In this document: positions 1 through 10,590 of the stretch, one piece after another
How positions within the stretch are numbered: position 1 is the stretch's first letter
Layout: each line of letters opens with the position of its first letter
Assembly: GCA_030581615.1 (NCBI GenBank)
Contig: JAKTTT010000003.1
Coordinates: 496,001-560,000 of the forward strand
Direction of reading: 5' to 3'
DNA from: Alloascoidea africana
Taxonomy: Eukaryota; Ascomycota; Alloascoideomycetes; Alloascoideales; Alloascoideaceae
Length of the DNA stretch: 64,000 nucleotides
The notes under the pieces: generated by a model
The model's input: the letters and a program-made list of their open reading frames with translations, nothing else
Database searches by the model: none
Told to the model about the DNA's origin: nothing
Position numbers and translations under genes: made by a program

Positions 1-223
1 GGGCCACAAATATTCTTTTCTGTCCATATAGCTTGCGATTTTTTTTCATTCGAACATAAAAGCGAAGGAAATTCTCTTCTTTCTAAATCTTCACCTCTAC
101 TTCTTTAGAGAACTTTTCAATTCCCTTTGGAACAAAGCTATCTTCACCTTTGTTCATTCTGATTTATCGATCAAGAGCTGGCCTCTATCATCTTTGATTT
201 CATTTCAAACATTTATCTCAAGC
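1..223 (+). promoter_or_regulatory. 5' flank and leader of the cell-wall protein gene
   Basis: This AT-rich stretch has pyrimidine-rich tracts just upstream of the ATG at 224. No other gene is visible in it. I see no well-defined TATA element or transcription-factor site. Confidence 0.4.
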
Positions 224-3200
224 ATGAAATTTTCACGCCTTGGCAATTTTGCCCTTTTTGGAGCAGCACTTGCTCATTTTTATCCTGCCAATGATACCTC
301 AACACTCTCAACTGCTGTCTCCTCAACAGCTTTGGTGAGCAGTGCCTCTAGCACAGCTACCAACTCCACTTTACAAGTAGAATCCTCCACCTTCGAAGAA
401 AATCAAGTTGTTACTTCTGTCGTCACCGTTTCAACAGTATACTACACCACTATTGTTGAGTCTCTGGTCACTTTGTACACAACTTATCTTGCCGAATCTA
501 CAACTTTGATCCACGAAAACTCCACCTACCAGGTTACAGGCCCAACCACTTTGACTTTGCCAAGCACATTGGCATCTACTACACATGTTTCTGCTGTTAC
601 CACAACGGCTCCAGTGACTGTGGTCTCAACTTCTGGTGGTCTCGCATCAACGCTCCCATTATCGGTTTCAGGTGCTTCTTCAGTTTCAGCTGTCATTTCC
701 ACGCTTCCTGTGGCATCTTCATCTGCCTCTTCTCTGGTTGCATTGAACTCCACGCTTACAGCATCTGCTTCTTCCTCGTCCCTGGTTGCAGTAAACTCCA
801 CACTGTCAGCATCATCTGCTTCAACTATCTTGGCCAATACGACTTCCCAATTCTCAACATCATTCGTACCCACAAATTCAACAACTGGTGTATCGTCTTC
901 GATTACATCCCAGTCCCTAAGCGACTCTACAGTTTCGTCAACTGCCGAATCGCTGACATCTAACGCCAATTCCACTATCCCATCATCTGGTGTGTTTTCC
1001 TACATTTCAAGTGCTTCGACTGTGCTTAGTGCAACATCAAAGAACTCAGTGGTAACGGTTTACACCACTTACTGTCCCCATGCCACTACCTTGACCCAAC
1101 AGAATTCTACAATTACTGTTGATGGACCTTCAACTGTTACTTTATCCTCGACTATCGAAGTTACAGATGTTGCATACATCACCACTACAGTTGCCGTCAC
1201 AGTTCTTTCAACCATTGGAGGAAACCAAACAACTATCCCAATCACGTCTGTGACTTTCCCATCAACTGTTGGTCACGATGTGACAATCTCTTCGGGTATT
1301 CCAAGTTCGTCTGTTCAGAATACAACTGCATTTGTGAACTCTACTACCTCTGGATTGCCAATTTCTTCAAGCATTCCAAGTTCGTCTGTTCAGAATACAA
1401 CATTTGTGAACTCTACCGTCTCCAGTTTGCCAGTCTCTTCAAGCATTCCAAGCTCTTCTGTTCAGACTACAGCATTTGTGAATACCACTACTTCTGGCTT
1501 TCCAATTTCTTCCAACGCAGCTGGATTTAGCACTAACAGTACAGTTTCGAGCCCCAGCTCCTTCCTCAACAGTACCGTCTCGGCATCTGAAGTTAGTTCC
1601 TATGTGACCACTGTCCCCAGTGTCATCTCCGAAACCTCAATTGAGTCTGTTGTTACTATTTACACAACGTATTGGCCCTCTGCCAGCACCGTTGTCGACC
1701 AGAACACTACCATATCTGCCACTGGACCCAGCGTTGTTACTCTGTTCACCACTGCCAATGTTACTCATGTCAACCCTATCACTACCACCGTTGCAGTCAC
1801 CGTCCTTTCGACCATTGGTGGAAGTGAAAGCACAATTCCAGTAACGCTGTCTACTCGAACAGTTGTTCCATCGAGCGTCTCTGGTTCCTCCTCTGTTGCA
1901 GCCTGGAACACTACCGCCTCAGCCCCTGTTTCTTCTTATCTTTCCACCGTCGTGAGCATAGTGAAAACCACTGGTGTTTCTGCTATCACCACGGAGTACA
2001 CTACTTATATCCCCAAGGCCACCACTGTTGTTGATGGAAGTTCAACAATTACTGTTTCTGAACCAAGCTACATCACACTGTTTTCGACCGTGTATGCGAC
2101 CCAAGTTAACGAAGTTACTGTTACTGTACCAGTCACAGTCATTTCAACTGTTGGAGGAGAAGAAAGCATTTTGCCAATTACTTCCATTTTGCCTTCCTCC
2201 TCTATTGCACCAGTCTCGAAAGTTTCATCCTTCGAAAGCTCGGCTGTTCCTTCAAGCGGTGTCTACTCATACCTGTCGGAAGTATCCAGTGTTATCCCAA
2301 GCACCAGTCTCTTATCTGTTGTGACACAATACACTACTTTCTTCCCTGAGCCTACTACTTTTACAAGTGGTAGCTCGACCGTCGTTGTGGATGGCCCATC
2401 TACTGTTACTCTCGTCAGCACGCAATACGTTACTCAAATTCAAGCTGTGACAGTAACCGTTCCAGTTACTATTGTTTCGACTGTTGGAGGAAGTGAGAGC
2501 ATTCTCCCCATTACAAGTAACGCTAAGGGTCTTTCTGCTACTGATGGAGCCGTCTCTACCTCTGTCACAAGCAGTCTCGCAACTGTTACAAGCTTGTCAA
2601 CTTTTGTCACTGAATCCGAAGGATCTTTGGTTACTGCCTCCAGCACAGTTCAGGCTGTCAAGACTATTATCGTCACCATCACTGGTTCAGGAAGCGAGAG
2701 TGCCGCTGTCCCCACGACTTCAAGTGCTCTTTCCACAGTCACCAGTGTGTCAACCTATCTCACAGAATCTGATGGAAGCCTTGTCACTGCTTCAACCAGT
2801 GTTCAACAGATAAAGACAGTCATCGTTACCATCACGGGCGACTATGATCTCACATCTTCTCAACCAACAACCTCTGCAGAGGTCACAACTTTGTACACCA
2901 ACTCCGTTGTCACCAGCACCTACTACACAACCTTTGTGGATCAGTATGTAACTGAGTACACCACCTTTGTTACTTCTGGAGGTGTTATTACCCAGGGAAG
3001 CTCAAGTTCTGTGGCCACTGAAGCTACAACTGTTACCGTTCACGCCACAGTTCTCAGCACTGTCACCGATGCTATCACCACTTCAGTCTTTGAAACCACA
3101 ACTGCATTTTCAACATTGTTTACCAGTACTGGCTACGGAAACACAACAACTCCATCTGTTGTACCACTTCCATTCCCCAGTGTTTCAGCTGCTCCTTATC

Positions 3201-3463
3201 TTAACGGAACAAACGGTACAAATTCAACCGGGAACGCCACAGCACCGGCCTATTTTTCATTGACTACAGTTATCCAAAGCTCATCAACTGTCGACTTGGT
3301 AAACCTTGCCAAGAGATCTGCTAGCATTTCAGAAAGTGTCGAATCTGCTTCAACTACTCCCGCAGTTGCAACTCAGAGCACAGGAATCGCAAATGTGAAC
3401 AGGCTTAGTAAAAGTTGCATTACCTATGCCGGATTACTGACCTTTTTCGCAATTTTGATGTGA
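224..3463 (+). CDS. Ser/Thr-rich GPI-type cell-wall mannoprotein with five Sed1/flocculin-like repeats
   Basis: The first ATG of the open frame is at 224, giving 1079 residues. It opens with a short signal peptide (MKFSRLGNFALFGAALA) and ends in a hydrophobic tail (YAGLLTFFAILM) typical of a GPI-anchor signal. The body is almost entirely Ser, Thr and Val with many N-glycosylation sequons. Five repeats of about 68 residues start near nt 450, 1038, 1640, 1976 and 2310. Each has a (V)TxYTTY..(A/P)(T/S)T core and a V(T/L)(V/I)(L/I)ST(I/V)GG...(L/I)P(I/V)T end, like the YTTYCPEPTT repeats of Sed1-type wall proteins. Only the second repeat keeps a Cys. Three 25-residue units (about nt 1290-1520) and a duplicated 36-residue block (about nt 2560-2840) lie between and after them. 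A Lys-Arg pair near nt 3313 could be a Kex2 site. The likely role is a covalently linked structural or adhesive mannoprotein. Orthology cannot be fixed because such proteins evolve quickly. Confidence 0.85.
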   Translation: MKFSRLGNFALFGAALAHFYPANDTSTLSTAVSSTALVSSASSTATNSTLQVESSTFEENQVVTSVVTVSTVYYTTIVESLVTLYTTYLAESTTLIHENSTYQVTGPTTLTLPSTLASTTHVSAVTTTAPVTVVSTSGGLASTLPLSVSGASSVSAVISTLPVASSSASSLVALNSTLTASASSSSLVAVNSTLSASSASTILANTTSQFSTSFVPTNSTTGVSSSITSQSLSDSTVSSTAESLTSNANSTIPSSGVFSYISSASTVLSATSKNSVVTVYTTYCPHATTLTQQNSTITVDGPSTVTLSSTIEVTDVAYITTTVAVTVLSTIGGNQTTIPITSVTFPSTVGHDVTISSGIPSSSVQNTTAFVNSTTSGLPISSSIPSSSVQNTTFVNSTVSSLPVSSSIPSSSVQTTAFVNTTTSGFPISSNAAGFSTNSTVSSPSSFLNSTVSASEVSSYVTTVPSVISETSIESVVTIYTTYWPSASTVVDQNTTISATGPSVVTLFTTANVTHVNPITTTVAVTVLSTIGGSESTIPVTLSTRTVVPSSVSGSSSVAAWNTTASAPVSSYLSTVVSIVKTTGVSAITTEYTTYIPKATTVVDGSSTITVSEPSYITLFSTVYATQVNEVTVTVPVTVISTVGGEESILPITSILPSSSIAPVSKVSSFESSAVPSSGVYSYLSEVSSVIPSTSLLSVVTQYTTFFPEPTTFTSGSSTVVVDGPSTVTLVSTQYVTQIQAVTVTVPVTIVSTVGGSESILPITSNAKGLSATDGAVSTSVTSSLATVTSLSTFVTESEGSLVTASSTVQAVKTIIVTITGSGSESAAVPTTSSALSTVTSVSTYLTESDGSLVTASTSVQQIKTVIVTITGDYDLTSSQPTTSAEVTTLYTNSVVTSTYYTTFVDQYVTEYTTFVTSGGVITQGSSSSVATEATTVTVHATVLSTVTDAITTSVFETTTAFSTLFTSTGYGNTTTPSVVPLPFPSVSAAPYLNGTNGTNSTGNATAPAYFSLTTVIQSSSTVDLVNLAKRSASISESVESASTTPAVATQSTGIANVNRLSKSCITYAGLLTFFAILM

Positions 3464-4075
3464 AACTTTTTGACTACAGATGATTTCTTCTGTTGAGTAA
3501 ACTGTTAGATGTTAGATAGTGATGACTTGTTTTTTATGTACTTTATTTATTTTTTTATTTTTGGTTTTTCATAGATTCTTCAATTGGAAAACATCATGGT
3601 TTTTATGAACTTTCGGTAATCCCTTATCAAGCGCAGTGTACTTTTTTTTTTAAACCAGGCTACTATTTACTAATCTCGTGTACAGAAAAGTTTACATGTT
3701 AACTATGGTAACAAACACGTGAAGGAAAGAGAGAGAGGGGTCAAAGAAAACAAAATAAAAGGGAAAAATTCTTGCACTTAGATTCTTGTCCAAAAGTTGT
3801 AAGCCAACCCAGATGTATATTTATAAAAAAGAGAACATATGAAAAATGAAAGGCAAAAAGAATGAAACAAACAACTTTTTATCATAACCTCCACAACAAA
3901 AGTCAGGACCTAGTCTCGCATACTTCAAAATCAAAAAAAATATATCAGTGTCACATTTGTATTCTTTATTTTTATTTTATCATTGTGCTTGTTTAATTGT
4001 TTACTTTGACCGTCTCATTATAGGGTACATGTTAATATGAACCAAGGCACTTCTCCCAACCCCAACCCCAATGCC
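3464..4075. other. Convergent intergenic region
   Basis: This AT-rich 3' flank is shared by the wall-protein gene (+) and the zinc-cluster gene (-). It carries several T- and A-runs compatible with 3'-end formation. I see no coding sequence or RNA gene. Confidence 0.5.
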
Positions 4076-7000
4076 TTAAATATCTCTTTTATTGTTTGTG
4101 CCATTGGAGTTCCCAGGAAACCAGGCACCGGGGGAATAAACAGGAAGCGGTTGTTGCATCGGTATAAACGAGCCGTTATAACTTCCCGTTGCGTCTCTGT
4201 TGAATTGTTGAGCCCCTGTAGTATGATTTGTATTGTCATTACTAGAATTGTCAAGAGGACTATTACTTTTAAAATTCCCATCGTTGGGAATATTCCCATC
4301 TGATGTGGAGCCAACGTTGGGGGTAAATGGAGTAGCTGTACTTGACGTGGATATAAATTGATCCCATATCATGTTCAGCGGTAACTCATTAATTAGGTCG
4401 TAAACGCGCTGACCATCAAATGGATACTGATCTGAGTTAGACCGTCTTGTATATTCGTACGATAACGACTCATGTGGGTTTCTAGTTTCTCCCTTGTTGC
4501 TGTTTCCAAGTAATATTGGAGACGGCTGTTGCTGCTGCTGCTGCTGCTGCTGTGCTTGTTGTTGGGATGGCGAAGCTCCTTGGACACTCAAATTGTTGTC
4601 ATTCAAAGCATATGTGCTCGGACTACTTTGAACATAGGGAATCGAGGCTATGTTTCGTGGTGATGTTGAATCTGCACTAGCCGGATTTCCAAATGAAATT
4701 GTTGTATTGGACACGGGCAAATTGTTGTTGATTCCACGTGCTGGTGTGTTTGAAGCACCAGCGCTTACGACAGACGAAGCAGAAGGAGAATACGAATCCT
4801 CGTAAGAACGCATTGAACCAGCTTTAGGCGATATGCCTTCTGCTAGAGTAGCCTCTGCAAAAAACTTTTCAAGATCACTATTCCACGTTCCTGATAAAGG
4901 CCAAAAATGTGATTGCTCAGCAGAGAGATTTGAAGCATTGTTGTCGGATAATGGGGCTTCGGGAACTGATTGTGGCGTGCGTATCTCTGGTATCCGTGAT
5001 GTGGTTGCAGTTAATGTCATAGAAAAATGGTCGTTGTTGTTATTGTCCGCTGGGTTGGAAGAAGAAGATGAAGATGGTTGTAGCGGAGGATAATTTAAAG
5101 GGGATTTGGTATTTGAAGACATGTCCAGTAAGGGAGGCACTCCATGTTGTTGCTCGGAAGCGTTTATTGTCGATGAAGAAGATGTGGATGAAGAAGCTGG
5201 TGCCAAATTAGGAGTCGAGGGACCGAGTGGACTTTCAATTAAATTCTCAAGATCAGGTTTCAACAGAGGCTTTTTAGCCCTGTTTCCAGGTAACCTTAAT
5301 TTCTGTGGTTGAAGATTTGAATCTGAGCCTCCTGAAGATATCATTTTCTCATCATAGCATAGTTTAAGTATTGCCGCTGTTAACAGTTCAAAAGTGTCTC
5401 TACAAGTTTGAGCAGCATCACAACGGTCAATCATCGCTTCCAGAATCCGAACGCATGATGATGTATTGTAATCAATTTGTTCAAGAGTATAGCTCTGTCT
5501 CACTTGTGGACAATTATAAAGAGCATAAAGGTATGAAGTCCCCGAGATGAACAGATTATGGACACAACCCCAGGTATAGTTTATCGCTTGTCTTTTGTAA
5601 AGAGCATTATAAGTCTTGATAACATTTTCGCCGGCATCTGCTAGAATAGTAAAAGTTTTCAATGTGGGGGTTGGATTTAAAGGACATAAACCGTATAATT
5701 GAAGCCGAGTTTGATGATAATTCAATTCAAAAAATTCTCTGTTGAAATTGCAGTTCATTGTCCTTGGTGATTGCGGACAATTCATGTGCCATTCTTCTAA
5801 CCTATCATTCATATCTTTCCTCCATGATTCCAAATCTGTGTATTTTCCATATAATGGAGAGCAGTCGTATAGAATTCTCTGAATCTCCGCTTGAATTTTA
5901 CGTATTTTAAACATGCTTAAAGCCACTGTTTTATATGATGGTGTCGTGGTATCTTGAACGAGATTAGATACAGAATGTCCACTGTGGTTATGATGATGAT
6001 GATGATGCTTTGGTTTCTGTTTTGAAAAATCTCGGATCTTTGTCTCTGTACAAATGATCTTGGAATCGTCCAAAAGTGAAGGGAATGGCACTTTGACAGA
6101 CTCTTCAGGAATTCCAAAAGGTCGGCCCAAGTATACACAAATTTGCCTATCCAGTGAGTAAGTACACCAGAAAAGTCGTCTTCGTTTATCTAACGTGTAA
6201 GCATCGTAATCTCCAGGCAAGATTGAATCCTTTTTCGGTTTATAACTCCAAGATCTGACACCAGATTCGGTGTGCAGACCCAAATCAGCACAGAGTCTCA
6301 GCGCGGAGCCCAACACATACCAAACACCGGGGACAGCAGGTTGCATTGTGGAGTATATTGCCATTAGGAGAATACCTTGTAATACAAATAATCGATCTGT
6401 GGACCCGTAGACTGCATCCACGTACTTCATGGCCTCCAGCTTGTAAGATTCGGAAAGGGTTGCATGGTGCTGCTGATGGTGCACGGAGGCCGCTATTGCA
6501 AAGGTCATATTGAGAACATAGAGAGCTTGCATTATATGTAAAGGAAGATCCTCTTTGGGGTATGATTGCCGCCGTAGGTTGTTTTTCTTCATCTCCAACA
6601 TTTTTAGGTTATACTGGTAGTAATAGGTCTGGGTTTCAGGGATTTCCGGTTCCTTGACAGTGGAGATCTCGGTGTAGTCTGAGGCCAATGATATGTTAGG
6701 GGATATTCTCCCATAAACAGGCTCAAAACATTTTTCCAGAAATTCTTCGCGATGGCATATAGGAAGTTGGGAGTTGGATTGGCTAAAGTACAAAGAGAGC
6801 AAGCGCTCAGCGGTCTCTTTAGGAGGTAGCGTTGCCGGTTGAACCAGGGCCGAATAGGTGCCGCTTGTTTTAACGGTTGGGTCCATGTCTCCTCCAGAGG
6901 AAGAGGCCGGAGTTGGTGCACGAGTCGATTTTTGAGAACGAATATCCTTGGATTTGAGCTTGACTGCTGTGAACATCAACCGCGCAAATGAAAGACCAGA

Positions 7001-7927
7001 AGATGCTCCAAGGTAGGAGGAAGGTGCCGCGGTGCCCGATTTCACAGTGACCTGTCCCACAGACGATAAAAGATCGTCGACATCCTTCTTTTCACAGGCC
7101 TTGTCTGAACAATACTCTTTTGGAGGTTCCGGAACAGATCCTTGCGATTCTTCAGTCTTGATCGTTGTGTTTGCTGTACTGGTCATGGCATTGTTTGCAT
7201 TCTCAGTGGTGGTTTTCATAGGGTTCATGTCAAAGTCCGTAATTCCTCTAGCTCGAAGCTGAGACTCTAGAAACTGTATCCGCTCCTCCAGATGCACAAT
7301 GTAGCTTCTTGGAACCTCTCTCCCAGTGGCTTTATCAAAACCAAAACATTCTATTCCTGCCTTTGTACAGGGCGTGCATTGGGGGAATCTATTATCGCAC
7401 CTTATCTTTTTTTGCCTACAGCGAACACAGGCAGATATCGACCTGGACTGCTGCTGGTGTTGGCTTTGCTGCTGCTGCTGCTGCTGCTGGTGTTGAAGCT
7501 GCTGCTGAGTCTGAGGCTGAGTCTGATACTGATACTGAGGCTGCTGTGATACTGCCTGAACGTTCATCGCCACAGGCATCGAAGAAGGACTACTGTGGCT
7601 GCCATTGATCTCAACGCCTGGATGCCCCGTGCCCAAAGCTCGCGATCGGTGGACATTGGCGGGAGAAGGAACCTTTGGGTGTGCCGAAAACTTGATGATG
7701 GACGATTTGAAAGCAGCATCCTCGCCGGCCACCGCTGGGGCCCGTTTCCGCTTCTTGGGGTTCCTCTTGGGAAGGTTGCTGCCGTGGTTCATCATCGTGG
7801 GGGGGACTAGAGCAGGACCAAAGGCTCCATGGGGGCTCGCTTGATGTTTGTGGAGAGGAAAAAAGGCAGAATCGACTCGCCGACCTGCCCCTGGGAGATC
7901 CGACCGGGTCGCCGGGTGCGGTGCCAT
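4076..7927 (-). CDS. Zn(II)2Cys6 fungal transcription factor
   Basis: A protein of 1283 residues, starting at the ATG at 7927 (an upstream in-frame GTG is not a credible start). After a disordered Gln-rich N-terminus, a Zn2Cys6 binuclear cluster (ACVRCRQKKIRCD...CTPCTKAGIEC) lies at about residues 163-195. A linker with PRSYI and a heptad dimerisation helix (LEERIQFLESQL) follow. A fungal-specific transcription-factor domain occupies about residues 370-680; it includes an LGSALRLCADLGLH signature and an RRRLFWCTYSLDRQ block, the classic middle-homology region. The C-terminal 450 residues are Ser/Asn-rich with a second poly-Gln tract (nt 4529-4552). Family knowledge says it binds CGG half-sites as a dimer in the nucleus. 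The target pathway cannot be assigned: the cluster does not match Gal4, Put3, Cat8 or Leu3 closely enough. It is transcribed divergently from TRM2. No intron is needed. Confidence 0.9.
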   Translation of the reverse strand: MAPHPATRSDLPGAGRRVDSAFFPLHKHQASPHGAFGPALVPPTMMNHGSNLPKRNPKKRKRAPAVAGEDAAFKSSIIKFSAHPKVPSPANVHRSRALGTGHPGVEINGSHSSPSSMPVAMNVQAVSQQPQYQYQTQPQTQQQLQHQQQQQQQQSQHQQQSRSISACVRCRQKKIRCDNRFPQCTPCTKAGIECFGFDKATGREVPRSYIVHLEERIQFLESQLRARGITDFDMNPMKTTTENANNAMTSTANTTIKTEESQGSVPEPPKEYCSDKACEKKDVDDLLSSVGQVTVKSGTAAPSSYLGASSGLSFARLMFTAVKLKSKDIRSQKSTRAPTPASSSGGDMDPTVKTSGTYSALVQPATLPPKETAERLLSLYFSQSNSQLPICHREEFLEKCFEPVYGRISPNISLASDYTEISTVKEPEIPETQTYYYQYNLKMLEMKKNNLRRQSYPKEDLPLHIMQALYVLNMTFAIAASVHHQQHHATLSESYKLEAMKYVDAVYGSTDRLFVLQGILLMAIYSTMQPAVPGVWYVLGSALRLCADLGLHTESGVRSWSYKPKKDSILPGDYDAYTLDKRRRLFWCTYSLDRQICVYLGRPFGIPEESVKVPFPSLLDDSKIICTETKIRDFSKQKPKHHHHHHNHSGHSVSNLVQDTTTPSYKTVALSMFKIRKIQAEIQRILYDCSPLYGKYTDLESWRKDMNDRLEEWHMNCPQSPRTMNCNFNREFFELNYHQTRLQLYGLCPLNPTPTLKTFTILADAGENVIKTYNALYKRQAINYTWGCVHNLFISGTSYLYALYNCPQVRQSYTLEQIDYNTSSCVRILEAMIDRCDAAQTCRDTFELLTAAILKLCYDEKMISSGGSDSNLQPQKLRLPGNRAKKPLLKPDLENLIESPLGPSTPNLAPASSSTSSSSTINASEQQHGVPPLLDMSSNTKSPLNYPPLQPSSSSSSNPADNNNNDHFSMTLTATTSRIPEIRTPQSVPEAPLSDNNASNLSAEQSHFWPLSGTWNSDLEKFFAEATLAEGISPKAGSMRSYEDSYSPSASSVVSAGASNTPARGINNNLPVSNTTISFGNPASADSTSPRNIASIPYVQSSPSTYALNDNNLSVQGASPSQQQAQQQQQQQQQPSPILLGNSNKGETRNPHESLSYEYTRRSNSDQYPFDGQRVYDLINELPLNMIWDQFISTSSTATPFTPNVGSTSDGNIPNDGNFKSNSPLDNSSNDNTNHTTGAQQFNRDATGSYNGSFIPMQQPLPVYSPGAWFPGNSNGTNNKRDI

Positions 7928-8500
7928 GGCACGTGACACGGTACGGCATGCTAAGCGCCGAAGCTATTCGCAAAGTCGATAACCAGAGCCAATTGTTCTT
8001 GTTCTTCATTTCGGCAAATTTGTAAAGAATCGTGTTTAGTTCTTCTTGGAAAATTGACGTGAACTGCTTCCTGATTTGTTGTTGTAAATGTCTGATTGGT
8101 CTTCATCCATCTATCATCACTGGACTCCAGGAACACACCGGTTCCAACTACACATTAAACTCAAAAATACTACTGAATCCATCAAAAATCAAAAAGTATA
8201 CGTCCACACTCATGAGAGTGTGGCCGACTGCGCCGGTATCAAGATGATGATGATTATGATCATGATTCTCTGGGTCTATAAACGGCCCATAGCATTCATG
8301 GATAGACCTCTACGTAGATTTTGATCCCCATTCTCTAACACAAATAACAAAATCTTTCAATCTTTCTTGATTGATTGCCCTTCCACGGCACAAAAACACA
8401 AAAACACAAAAACCCAAAAAGCCGCTGCTCAGATTCACAGGGTTACCCTACATCAACTTGATTTCATCACGTGATATTCAAAGTTTGGAATTGAACCAAG
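7928..8500. promoter_or_regulatory. Divergent promoter, zinc-cluster factor / TRM2, with two E-boxes
   Basis: The 573 bp between divergent starts contains CACGTG at 7930-7935, a few bases before the factor's ATG, and a fully palindromic ATCACGTGAT at 8466-8475, 26 bp before the TRM2 ATG. The latter matches a Cbf1/bHLH-type site. A TATAAA lies near 8276, and A-rich CACAAAAA repeats run over 8390-8420. No gene is seen inside. Confidence 0.5.
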
Positions 8501-10357
8501 ATGAAAGCGAAAAATCCAAAGCAAAAAAAAATCTTCATCTCAAAAACCATAATGGCACCAGCGGTAGAAAAACATGACTCGTGTAGCGAGGATACCCAGC
8601 CTTTAAAGAAGTTTAGGACTGAGGATAGCAGTAGTAGTACAACACATGAGGCGGTGGCTATAGACCCACAACAGGACGATCTGCCTCCTTCAACGAGGCC
8701 AGAACAGGAACAGAATCTGAATCAGGAACAGAGTGGACCACGACAAGACACTGGAGCTGAGTCTTACAAACTAGGCAAAGCTGAAACCGAAAATGGACAG
8801 CACAAACGAGGGAAACAGATGAAAAAGAAGAAACGAAAGACATATAAGGAAAAGCCAGTAGAGGCCACTTCTCCTTCAGGTGTGCTCCAACTCGAAATCA
8901 AAGCACTTTTAGCAATTCAGAATCTGAGTACTGAAAATATACAGAACGATGTCGATAGGATTTTGAATGGCGAGGTGGATCTTTCTGTTTGGAATTGTGA
9001 GGTTGATCATGTCACTATCCAAGAACAGGCTTCAAACGGTGATGGTATAGCTGTTGTACCAAACCCGCATTATGAATCTGAGAATGAGCTTTCTCGAGTA
9101 AACAACATTGGCAATTCACATCTGCTTTTGATAATACCATTTGCGATTGTTGGAGATGTTGTGAAGGTGAGACTGAGAAAGACATTCCCAGTTCACATCG
9201 AGTCAGAGTTACTACAAGTGATCAATCCAAGTCAATTCAGGTCTGATGATTTGGTGAACTGTAAATACTTTGGTTCTTGTTCTGGTTGTCAGTATCAGGC
9301 AGTTCCCTATGAGCAGCAGTTAATCTTTAAGAAACGTGTTATCGAGAACGCATACACTTTTTTTTTCCATCCCCTTTTGAAAAATCAAAACAAAAACAAC
9401 TGTGAAAAATACGATTTGTTGAATATTCTCAGTACAGTTCCTTCACCTAAACAGTATAATTACAGAACGAAACTGACACCGCATTTTGATGTACCCCGAA
9501 AGCGCAGACTGGAATCTCCACCGCCAATTGGGTTTGGACTAAAAGGAACAAACAAAGTTCTGGATATTGAAGAGTGTAACATTGGCACGCCCATTGTGAA
9601 CCAGGGGCTTACAGAGGAGCGAAGCAAGGTTCATAAGAATTTTGCAACGTACAAAAAGGGTGTTACTATACTATTACGGGAAGCGACTGAGCTTCAAACA
9701 GAGAATGATGAGTTTATCAAGAGCTGTGTCACAAACCAGAAGCAAATCATCTCTGAATTTGTGGACCAGTACAAATTCGACTTTCCAGCAGGCTCGTTCT
9801 TCCAAAACAACAATTCCATTCTGCCAATAGTGACAAAATACGTGAGGGACAACCTACAGATTCCCAACAACCCCGGGAAGCTCTACCTTGTCGACGCATA
9901 CTGTGGCTCTGGGCTCTTCAGCATCACCAGCTCGTCAATAGTGGACCGGGTGATAGGCGTGGAGATATCCGAACAGTCTGTGAAGTACGCCTCACACAAT
10001 GCTCTTCAAAACCAGGTAGAAAACAGCGACTTTCTGGTGGGCGAGGCCGAGAAGATATTTGCCAAAATCGAGACACCTGCAAGCCAAACAGCGGTGATAA
10101 TCGACCCTCCGCGCAAGGGCTGCGACGAGGCGTTCATGAAACAGTTAGTAGCGTACGGACCGGGCAAGATCGTGTATATCAGTTGTAACGTGCACTCGCA
10201 GGCCCGAGATCTCGCTGTGTTTCTGAACCTGGTCGAGGAGCACTGCGAGACTGGTGAGCCCATGGAGTACGAAATCGAGAGTATTCGAGGGTTTGATTTT
10301 TTCCCCCAAACGCACCACGTTGAGAGCGTCGCCGTTCTTTCTCGCGTTTCCGCGTAA
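8501..10357 (+). CDS. TRM2: tRNA (uracil-5-)-methyltransferase Trm2
   Basis: A protein of 618 residues, close to the 639 of S. cerevisiae Trm2. It makes 5-methyluridine at position 54 in the T-loop of tRNA. A basic Lys-rich N-terminal region precedes a TRAM-like segment. The RumA/TrmA-type iron-sulphur-like block follows (CKYFGSCSGCQYQ), then YNYRTKLTPHFD, the substrate-binding FPAGSFFQNN, the SAM motif VDAYCGSGLF, and the catalytic IIDPPRKGCD with a downstream SCN. It ends in GFDFFPQTHHVESVAVL, the family's usual C-terminus. A second in-frame ATG at 8552 (residue 18) could give a shorter form, and the first 17 residues are basic. It is intronless and lies immediately upstream of glycogenin on the same strand. 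Confidence 0.96.
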   Translation: MKAKNPKQKKIFISKTIMAPAVEKHDSCSEDTQPLKKFRTEDSSSSTTHEAVAIDPQQDDLPPSTRPEQEQNLNQEQSGPRQDTGAESYKLGKAETENGQHKRGKQMKKKKRKTYKEKPVEATSPSGVLQLEIKALLAIQNLSTENIQNDVDRILNGEVDLSVWNCEVDHVTIQEQASNGDGIAVVPNPHYESENELSRVNNIGNSHLLLIIPFAIVGDVVKVRLRKTFPVHIESELLQVINPSQFRSDDLVNCKYFGSCSGCQYQAVPYEQQLIFKKRVIENAYTFFFHPLLKNQNKNNCEKYDLLNILSTVPSPKQYNYRTKLTPHFDVPRKRRLESPPPIGFGLKGTNKVLDIEECNIGTPIVNQGLTEERSKVHKNFATYKKGVTILLREATELQTENDEFIKSCVTNQKQIISEFVDQYKFDFPAGSFFQNNNSILPIVTKYVRDNLQIPNNPGKLYLVDAYCGSGLFSITSSSIVDRVIGVEISEQSVKYASHNALQNQVENSDFLVGEAEKIFAKIETPASQTAVIIDPPRKGCDEAFMKQLVAYGPGKIVYISCNVHSQARDLAVFLNLVEEHCETGEPMEYEIESIRGFDFFPQTHHVESVAVLSRVSA

Positions 10358-10590
10358 CCCTAGATAGAAGAAACCAGATAGACATACCATATTTGTGTTT
10401 TCAATGTAGAAGAAAATGAAAAGTGGCCGTCATGCAATGCCGCCAGCAGTGTTTTTCGCTTGTGTCCGGTGCTTCTCCTCCTTTCCCTTCCTTCTCTTTT
10501 CTCTCCCCCCCTTCTCTCTCTTCCCTTTCCAACCAACCCATCATTCCACAAGGTGCCGCCTTCTCCTTGTCCCATTCCGGCCAGTTCAGT
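10358..10590 (+). promoter_or_regulatory. TRM2-glycogenin intergenic region with pyrimidine tract and STRE-like CCCCT
   Basis: A long C/T-rich tract (about 10468-10535) precedes the glycogenin ATG. It includes CCCCT at 10508-10512, the stress-response element core bound by Msn2/4 in S. cerevisiae, where glycogen genes are stress-induced. A five-base core is weak evidence on its own. Confidence 0.3.
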
